Source of the DNA: Acidobacteriota bacterium
Lineage (GTDB): Bacteria > Acidobacteriota > Vicinamibacteria > Vicinamibacterales > JAKQTR01
Assembly (NCBI GenBank): GCA_026393675.1
Contig: JAPKZQ010000006.1
Coordinates: forward strand, 24,050-88,049
DNA: 64,000 nt
Direction of reading: 5' to 3'
The notes under the pieces: model-generated
Database searches by the model: none
Told to the model about the DNA's origin: nothing
What the model saw: the letters and a program-made list of their open reading frames with translations, nothing else
Program-made: the position numbers and the translations under genes
Part shown: piece after piece, positions 59,236 through 64,000 of the stretch
How the letters are laid out: each line of letters begins with the position of its first letter
Position numbering within the stretch: the first letter of the stretch is position 1

Positions 59236-61667
59236 CCAGTCCCGTGACCGATCTGCTCCCTTCTGTCCGGCGCGGAAGCCGCGCGTGGTGGATGGCGGCC
59301 GCGCTGGCGGCGCTGTTTCTGGTCGGCCACCTGCCGTTTCTCGCGTCGACCCTCGAGGACGTTGATTCGGCGAATTTCGCCCTGGGTCTCCGCGATTTCG
59401 ATCCCGGGCGTCATCGCCCCCACCCGCCTGGCTACCCGATCTACATCGCTCTGGCGAAAGCGGCAGCGACCGTGATGAGCGAGCCGCACGCGCTGGCCAT
59501 CTGGGGCGTGTTGTGTGGCGCACTGGCGGCATTCGCGTTGCTGCGCCTCTTCGCCTGTCTCGAGGTGATCGACGGTGGGGCTTCGGGCCCGGCGAACCGT
59601 CGTGGCACGTTCTGGGAATCGTGGCTGACCGCGCCTGTCGCCGCCACGCTTGTCACGATGACGGCGCCGCTGGTCTGGATGACGGCATCGCGTCCGATGA
59701 GCGACGCGTTGGGCTTTGCCGCCTCGCTCGGGGCCCAGGCACTGCTCGTGACGGCGCTGGTCCAGCAGTCGCGCATGCGGGATGTGGCCACAGGCCAGAT
59801 CGACACGGTGGCCGCCACGCAATCGGGCCGGCTGATTCTGTTCGGGGCGTTCGCCTGCGCGCTCTCGATCGGCGTGCGATCACAAGCCACGTGGCTGACT
59901 GTCCCGCTGCTGGTCGCCGTGATCGTGAGCCGGCGCCGGCGTCAAGCCGCCGCGGCGCTTATCGGTGCCACGGTGTGGTTTACCGGCGGCATCCTGCTGT
60001 GGCTCGTGCCGCTCGTCCTGGCGAGCGGAGGCCCGTCGAAGTACCTGGCCGCGTTTGCCAGACAGGCGGGCGAAGACTGGTCAGGTGTCGACCTGCTCGT
60101 GAGGCATCCGACGCCGAGGAAACTCGCATTCGCGCTCTACGAGACGTTTGTGCTGCACTGGGCCGAGGTCGGGTGGCTGATGATCGCCGCCGCGACGGTC
60201 GGCACGGTGGTGATGCTCCTGCGCCGCCGCCGTGGGCTGCTCGTCCTGCTGCTGACCTTTGCGCCGTACGGCATCTTCCACCTGGGATTCCAGGAGACAT
60301 TCACGACACGCTACGCCTTGCCGCTGGTGCCGCCGGTGGCGTACCTGGCGGTGAGAGGCCTGCTCCTGCTGGGGCGTGTGGCCGGTCGCGGCGCGATCGT
60401 GGTTCTGGCGTGCATCTCGCTGGTGTTGACGGCCCAGGTGACGGCCAGCTATTCCCGCGTCGGCAGTCCGACGACGCGCGCGCTGGCTGACCTGACGCTG
60501 GAATCATCGAAGATACCCGGCGTGATGCTGGGGATGCACCATGCGTTCACCAGGGCTGTCGAGGCTGGTGGGCCAGAGAAGCCCGCGTGGCAGTTGCTGC
60601 CCGCGCCGCCGAAACACGAGTGGCTGTCGCTGGTGAGCGCGTGGACCACTGGCGATTCACGCTCCGTCTGGTTCCTGGCGGATCCCAGTCGCACAGACCT
60701 TGCGTTGATCGATCCTCAGGCCCAAACGATCCAGGGCGATTACGTCTGGCCATTCTCGACTCCGATTTACCTCGGCGGCATCAGGCCCGACCAACTGCAG
60801 TGGGTGGTGATTCGCCAGCCGGGGTGGTTTGCGGGAGAGGGCTGGCGTCTGACGCCCGAAACCGCGGGCGTGGCCCGCGCGGATCGGCGCGGACTCGAAT
60901 ATGAGCCGCTGGTCGCGTGGGTCAAGAGGCGCGCCGAGACGACAACGATGATGATCGGCGGACGCCACCTCGGCCTGGGCGCCGGACCATCCGCGCGCGT
61001 TGATGTGACGATCGATGGCCGCGAGGTCGATACGTGGACGGTCGCGCCGGCCAACGATTTCTTCCTCAGATTCGTCTCGTTGCCAGGGGGCTCGCTTGCC
61101 GGCGATGCGCGGTACGCCAGGCTCGAGGTCCAGGCCCGAGAGATCGATGGGACTGCCCGTACCGGGATTGTCGCCATCGATCAGTTCGATCTGCAGGAAC
61201 CGCCCGCCGTCATGAGAGGGTACGGTGCCGGCTGGAACGAACCCGAGTACAACCCCACGACCGGACAGTCGTGGCGATGGGCGAGTGAGCACGCCGCGCT
61301 GCGCACGACCACGGTGGATCGCGATCTCGACCTGCAAGTCACGGGCGAGTCGCCGATGAAGTACTTCACCAGGCCGTCCCGGGTGGTCATCAGAGTGGGC
61401 AGCCAGTCACTCTTCAGCAACGGCGTGGCTGCCGACTTCGCCTGGTCGATCCGGGTTCCGGCCTCGGCCCTCCGTCAATCGGGTGGACTCATCACGATTG
61501 AAAGCGACCAGTCGTTCCGACCGGCCGATCGCGGCCAGAACGCCGACAAGCGCTCGCTGGCCTTGAGAATCTACTCGGCCACGCTCAAACCGGCTTCCGG
61601 GCCAGGCATAGCAGCGAGCTCCCGAACGGTAACGACATCACCCGCTGCACCCGCGCCTCAGCGCTGA
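59232..61667 (+). CDS. polytopic membrane protein, glycosyltransferase-39-like
   Basis: 811 residues, GTG start in a 4-bp overlap with larE. The first 430 residues hold about ten membrane helices; the N-terminal loop after helix 1 has STLEDVDSANFALGLRDFDP followed by HRPHPPGYPIYIAL, the charged pattern of GT-C glycosyltransferases such as the GT39 family. The C-terminal 350 residues are soluble, beta-rich and outside the membrane, perhaps a sugar-recognition domain. It probably transfers a sugar from a lipid carrier in the envelope. Its last 83 bp overlap a convergent methyltransferase gene. Confidence 0.8.
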   Translation: MTSPVTDLLPSVRRGSRAWWMAAALAALFLVGHLPFLASTLEDVDSANFALGLRDFDPGRHRPHPPGYPIYIALAKAAATVMSEPHALAIWGVLCGALAAFALLRLFACLEVIDGGASGPANRRGTFWESWLTAPVAATLVTMTAPLVWMTASRPMSDALGFAASLGAQALLVTALVQQSRMRDVATGQIDTVAATQSGRLILFGAFACALSIGVRSQATWLTVPLLVAVIVSRRRRQAAAALIGATVWFTGGILLWLVPLVLASGGPSKYLAAFARQAGEDWSGVDLLVRHPTPRKLAFALYETFVLHWAEVGWLMIAAATVGTVVMLLRRRRGLLVLLLTFAPYGIFHLGFQETFTTRYALPLVPPVAYLAVRGLLLLGRVAGRGAIVVLACISLVLTAQVTASYSRVGSPTTRALADLTLESSKIPGVMLGMHHAFTRAVEAGGPEKPAWQLLPAPPKHEWLSLVSAWTTGDSRSVWFLADPSRTDLALIDPQAQTIQGDYVWPFSTPIYLGGIRPDQLQWVVIRQPGWFAGEGWRLTPETAGVARADRRGLEYEPLVAWVKRRAETTTMMIGGRHLGLGAGPSARVDVTIDGREVDTWTVAPANDFFLRFVSLPGGSLAGDARYARLEVQAREIDGTARTGIVAIDQFDLQEPPAVMRGYGAGWNEPEYNPTTGQSWRWASEHAALRTTTVDRDLDLQVTGESPMKYFTRPSRVVIRVGSQSLFSNGVAADFAWSIRVPASALRQSGGLITIESDQSFRPADRGQNADKRSLALRIYSATLKPASGPGIAASSRTVTTSPAAPAPQR

Positions 61668-62331
61668 GCGCCGCGCTCAGGATCGCGTTGACGGGAGCCG
61701 GCGGAACGGAGATTTCACCAAGCGCGTCTTCTTCGGCCGCCAACCCTACGAGGCGCTGCGCCAGCCGCACAGTCAACGTGATCGGAAAGAGCGCTGTATT
61801 TGTGTAGCTCAACCGTTCAACCACGAAGCCAGCCTGCTCGAGCAGTGCGCGCAGGCTCGAGCGACTGTAGCGTCTCAGTTCGGCCGACAGGACCGAGTGG
61901 TTCCCTTTCAGGATGTCCATGGCCGCGACGTTGACGACGAGCGAACCGCCCGGCTTGAGCACGCGCCACATCTCGCCCACTGCGGCCTGTTCGACGGCGG
62001 TCTCCAGGCAGTAGAGCACATCGAACGACGTGACGATGTCAAAGGTCTCCGCGGCGAAGGGCACATGGGCGACGCTGGCTCGCGCCACGCGATCGAGACC
62101 ACGGCTTCGCGCGATGGTCAGACCCGACCACGTCAGATCAAACCCCCACGCGCTGCCGTATCCCTCCAGGAGCCTGAGATTGCTGCCGGTGCCGCATCCA
62201 CAGTCGAGGAGCCTCAGCCCTGGCCGATCGTCGGCCGCCTGCTTCAGCAGTGGCGTGACGAACTGCCGGAATCCACGAAACCAGAAATGGTCGCGTTCGG
62301 CGCGCGACGTCGCTTCGAGCAGTCGATCCAC
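61585..62331 (-). CDS. class I SAM-dependent methyltransferase
   Basis: 248 residues from GTG at 62331. The open frame extends upstream, but the first recognisable conserved block is RVDRLLEATSRAERDHFWFRG. Motif I is LRLLDCGCGTGSNLRLLEGYG, followed by VAHVPFAAETFDIVTSFDVL and MWRVLKPGGSLVVNVAAMD. A TACAAT element lies about six bases upstream of the GTG, so the mRNA might be leaderless. It resembles methyltransferases encoded beside glycosyltransferase or polysaccharide genes. The 3' end overlaps the end of the membrane glycosyltransferase-like gene on the other strand. Confidence 0.8.
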   Translation of the reverse strand: MDRLLEATSRAERDHFWFRGFRQFVTPLLKQAADDRPGLRLLDCGCGTGSNLRLLEGYGSAWGFDLTWSGLTIARSRGLDRVARASVAHVPFAAETFDIVTSFDVLYCLETAVEQAAVGEMWRVLKPGGSLVVNVAAMDILKGNHSVLSAELRRYSRSSLRALLEQAGFVVERLSYTNTALFPITLTVRLAQRLVGLAAEEDALGEISVPPAPVNAILSAALSAEARVQRVMSLPFGSSLLCLARKPV

Positions 62332-62525
62332 GCGAGCATTGTACTGTGCGGCCTGAAGCAAGCGATGGGATGTATCGTCTGCGTCACACGCGCGGCCGCA
62401 CGAGCGTTTGACAGCGCGCCCGGAAAGCCGTAGATTCCAGTGGAGAATTGTGCGGCAGGCGGCTTGTCCACGACGGCCGGCATGCGCGCATGACCAGCCC
62501 CCGATAACAACAAGGAGAGAGCCTG

Positions 62526-63104
62526 ATGACCCGCTTTGTCCGGATCCTCGTGCTCGCGGTTGCCTGCGCGGCAGTCGGAGCGTCGGTCTCGTGTTCGAAG
62601 AAGGCCCCGGTGACAACGCCAGTGCCGCCGCCACCGCCGCCACCTGTCACACCACCCCCGCCACCTCCACCGCCGCCGCCGCCACCCCCGCCACCACCGC
62701 CGGCGCCCAAGCTGCTGACGGAGGACGAGCTATTCGCCCGCAAGAGCCTCGCCGATCTCAACGCGGAGAAGCCTCTGCAGGACGTGTTCTTCGATTACGA
62801 CAAGGCGGTCCTACGTGACGAGACCCGCGCCGCGATGCAGAAGAACGCCGAGTGGCTCAGGCGCTGGACAGGTACCAAGATCCTGATCGAGGGACATTGC
62901 GATGCGCGCGGCACCAGCGAGTACAACATGGCGCTCGGCGAGCGCCGGGCGGCAGCTGTCCGCGACTACATGACCAGCCTCGGCTTCGCGGCCGATCGCG
63001 TGATGGTCGTGAGCAAGGGGAAGGAAGCGCCCTTCTGCACCGAGGAGAACGAAGGTTGCTGGTCGCAGAACCGCCGCGGCCACTTCATTATCTCGGCGAA
63101 GTAA
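62526..63104 (+). CDS. pal: peptidoglycan-associated lipoprotein (Pal/OmpA family)
   Basis: 192 residues; AAGGAGAG precedes the ATG. Lipoprotein signal peptide with lipobox VSCSKK. A run of mostly proline (about residues 33-60) forms a rigid spacer. The OmpA domain begins near residue 85: QDVFFDYDKAVLRDETRAAM, ILIEGHCDARGTSEYNMALG and ERRAAAVRDYMTSLG, typical of Pal. Anchors the outer membrane to peptidoglycan and usually works with TolB, but no tol genes are in view. Its stop overlaps the convergent pyrF by 17 bp. Confidence 0.95.
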   Translation: MTRFVRILVLAVACAAVGASVSCSKKAPVTTPVPPPPPPPVTPPPPPPPPPPPPPPPPPAPKLLTEDELFARKSLADLNAEKPLQDVFFDYDKAVLRDETRAAMQKNAEWLRRWTGTKILIEGHCDARGTSEYNMALGERRAAAVRDYMTSLGFAADRVMVVSKGKEAPFCTEENEGCWSQNRRGHFIISAK

Positions 63105-63828
63105 CGCCAGTCTCTCTCGCCAGTGCCTCCGCGGCCGCGAGCGGATCTGGCGCGGCGATGATCGGCCGGCCCACCACGATGAAGCTGGCGCCGGCGGTGA
63201 TCGCCGCGCCAGCCGTCATCGTCCTGGCCTGATCATCGCGCTTCCGGCCCGCCTCGTCAGAGGTGGATGCCCGGATGCCAGGCGTGACAAGCACGAACTG
63301 GTCTCCCCGGGCCGCACGCAAGCGTGCCACTTCGTGCGGCGATGCCACCACGCCATCCAGTCCCGCCTCCTGCGCGAGCCAAGCCAGCGCGTCGACCTGT
63401 TCGATGATCGGCCGCTGGATTCCAATCGACTCAATCGTGTTCTGATCGAAGCTCGTCAGGATGGTGATGGCAATGACAAGCGGGGGTGTCACCCCGGCGG
63501 CCTCAGCGCTCGCGCGGGCAGACTCGCGCGCGGCCTTCATCATCGCGAGGCCTCCGCTGGCGTGAACGTCGATCATCCAGGCGCCGAGCTTGGCTGCCTC
63601 GGCGGCCGCCCCAGCCACCGTGTTCGGGATGTCGTGGTACTTCAAGTCGAGAAAGACCCGGTGACCGCGTTCGGTGAGGCGGCGGACGATATCCGGCCCG
63701 GCTGCCGTGAACAACTGGCTGCCCACCTTCACGGCGCCAACCGCGCCCCGCAGTTGGTCAGCCAGGGCGAGGGCCTTTGCCGCGCTGTCCACATCCAGCG
63801 CCACGATGATGGGATTGCGAGCCGTCAT
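63088..63828 (-). CDS. pyrF: orotidine 5'-phosphate decarboxylase
   Basis: 246 residues. Last step of UMP synthesis. N-terminal PIIVALDVDSAAKALALAD, the catalytic DLKYHDIPNTVAGAA, then LTSFDQNTIESIG and the phosphate-binding VTPGIRASTSDEAGRKRD and GASFIVVGRPIIAAPDP. Family length is normal and catalytic Lys-Asp residues are in place. Its upstream region holds the inverted repeat at 63861-63942. Confidence 0.97.
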   Translation of the reverse strand: MTARNPIIVALDVDSAAKALALADQLRGAVGAVKVGSQLFTAAGPDIVRRLTERGHRVFLDLKYHDIPNTVAGAAAEAAKLGAWMIDVHASGGLAMMKAARESARASAEAAGVTPPLVIAITILTSFDQNTIESIGIQRPIIEQVDALAWLAQEAGLDGVVASPHEVARLRAARGDQFVLVTPGIRASTSDEAGRKRDDQARTMTAGAAITAGASFIVVGRPIIAAPDPLAAAEALARETGVTSPR

Positions 63829-63860
63829 GTCAGCAGCGTCTCCAGGTATCGGGATTCATT

Positions 63861-63942
63861 TCTAACGAGGCCATGCCTCAGACCTTCGAGCATGTCTGGA
63901 GCGGAGGGTCTCGTCGCACGGTCTGAGGCAGGCCTCGTTAGA
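63861..63942. repeat. long inverted repeat upstream of pyrF
   Basis: TCTAACGAGGCC-A-TGCCTCAGACC pairs with GGTCTGAGGCA-GGCCTCGTTAGA: 23 bp of stem with one bulged base, closing a 35-base loop. The outer ends are 12-bp inverted repeats, as in a small MITE or a strong regulatory hairpin. No T-run follows on either strand. It sits within 35 bases of the pyrF start. Confidence 0.85.
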
Positions 63943-64000
63943 GAATTAGGGGAGCTCCCAGGCACCGGGAGGGGTTGATTCCTCCGCCGAAGTATTAGAC

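Overview
This window is a high-G+C bacterial chromosome segment from a diderm (two-membrane) organism: it carries a BamA-type outer-membrane protein, a Pal/OmpA lipoprotein and lipoprotein-type signal sequences. The gene set (DUF1684, kynureninase-like enzyme, GldA/GldF/GldG-like ABC cluster with DUF4340, LysW-like protein, CdaA-CdaR-GlmM) and the dispersed palindromic intergenic repeats suggest an acidobacterium, perhaps Vicinamibacteria. That placement is inference from gene content and was not tested by phylogeny. There is no prophage, integrase, complete insertion sequence or CRISPR array. The content is mostly housekeeping, with short translationally coupled operons (ATGA/GTGA overlaps) separated by repeat-bearing gaps.

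Layout. 1-2052 (minus): the end of a BamA-family gene coupled to an exported protein. 2144-12243 (minus): a biosynthetic operon read from 12243 downward: promoter, Met-rich leader peptide, attenuator, asd, an internally deleted aspartokinase, hom, metY, metX, an amino-acid permease and a 1041-residue APH-M23-aminotransferase fusion. 12491-17047: a LysE-type exporter, DUF1684 protein, kynureninase-like enzyme, methyltransferase and thiamine-binding-type protein. 17270-23047 (plus): yebC-ruvC-ruvA-ruvB-fabH-queA-VIT transporter. 23292-25064: deoxyhypusine-synthase-like enzyme and a D12 adenine methylase. 25432-33207 (plus): a CAT-anticodon tRNA, tilS, ftsH, folP, cdaA, cdaR, glmM. 33391-41468 (plus): an LsrF/Rpe/aldolase-SDR sugar operon, pdxJ, a hydrolase, TPR and YHS proteins, a hydroxyacid dehydrogenase and nth. 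41404-48612: small mixed genes, queE, queC, an AlaX-type editing protein and a chimeric broken RhuM locus. 48633-55026 (minus): an ABC exporter operon ending in dacB. 55090-63828: a ZntA-like ATPase, response regulator-PilZ, LysW-like/larE/membrane glycosyltransferase operon, methyltransferase, pal and pyrF.

The strongest unusual signal is at 12031-12243. On the minus strand a near-consensus promoter places the start codon of a 33-codon leader peptide almost at the mRNA 5' end. Six of ten consecutive codons in that peptide are Met. It is followed by a Rho-independent terminator whose 5' arm can pair with a segment just after the Met codons. This has the layout of ribosome-mediated methionine attenuation, with an apparently leaderless leader peptide, controlling the homoserine/methionine operon. 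Within that operon the aspartokinase keeps only its N-terminal nucleotide-binding motif and a C-terminal ACT-like end, joined in frame. Other points of interest are the APH-M23-aminotransferase fusion at the end of the operon, an acidic-tailed LysW-like protein coupled to LarE, the tRNA(CAT)-tilS adjacency, and a two-hairpin repeat family present at several intergenic sites.
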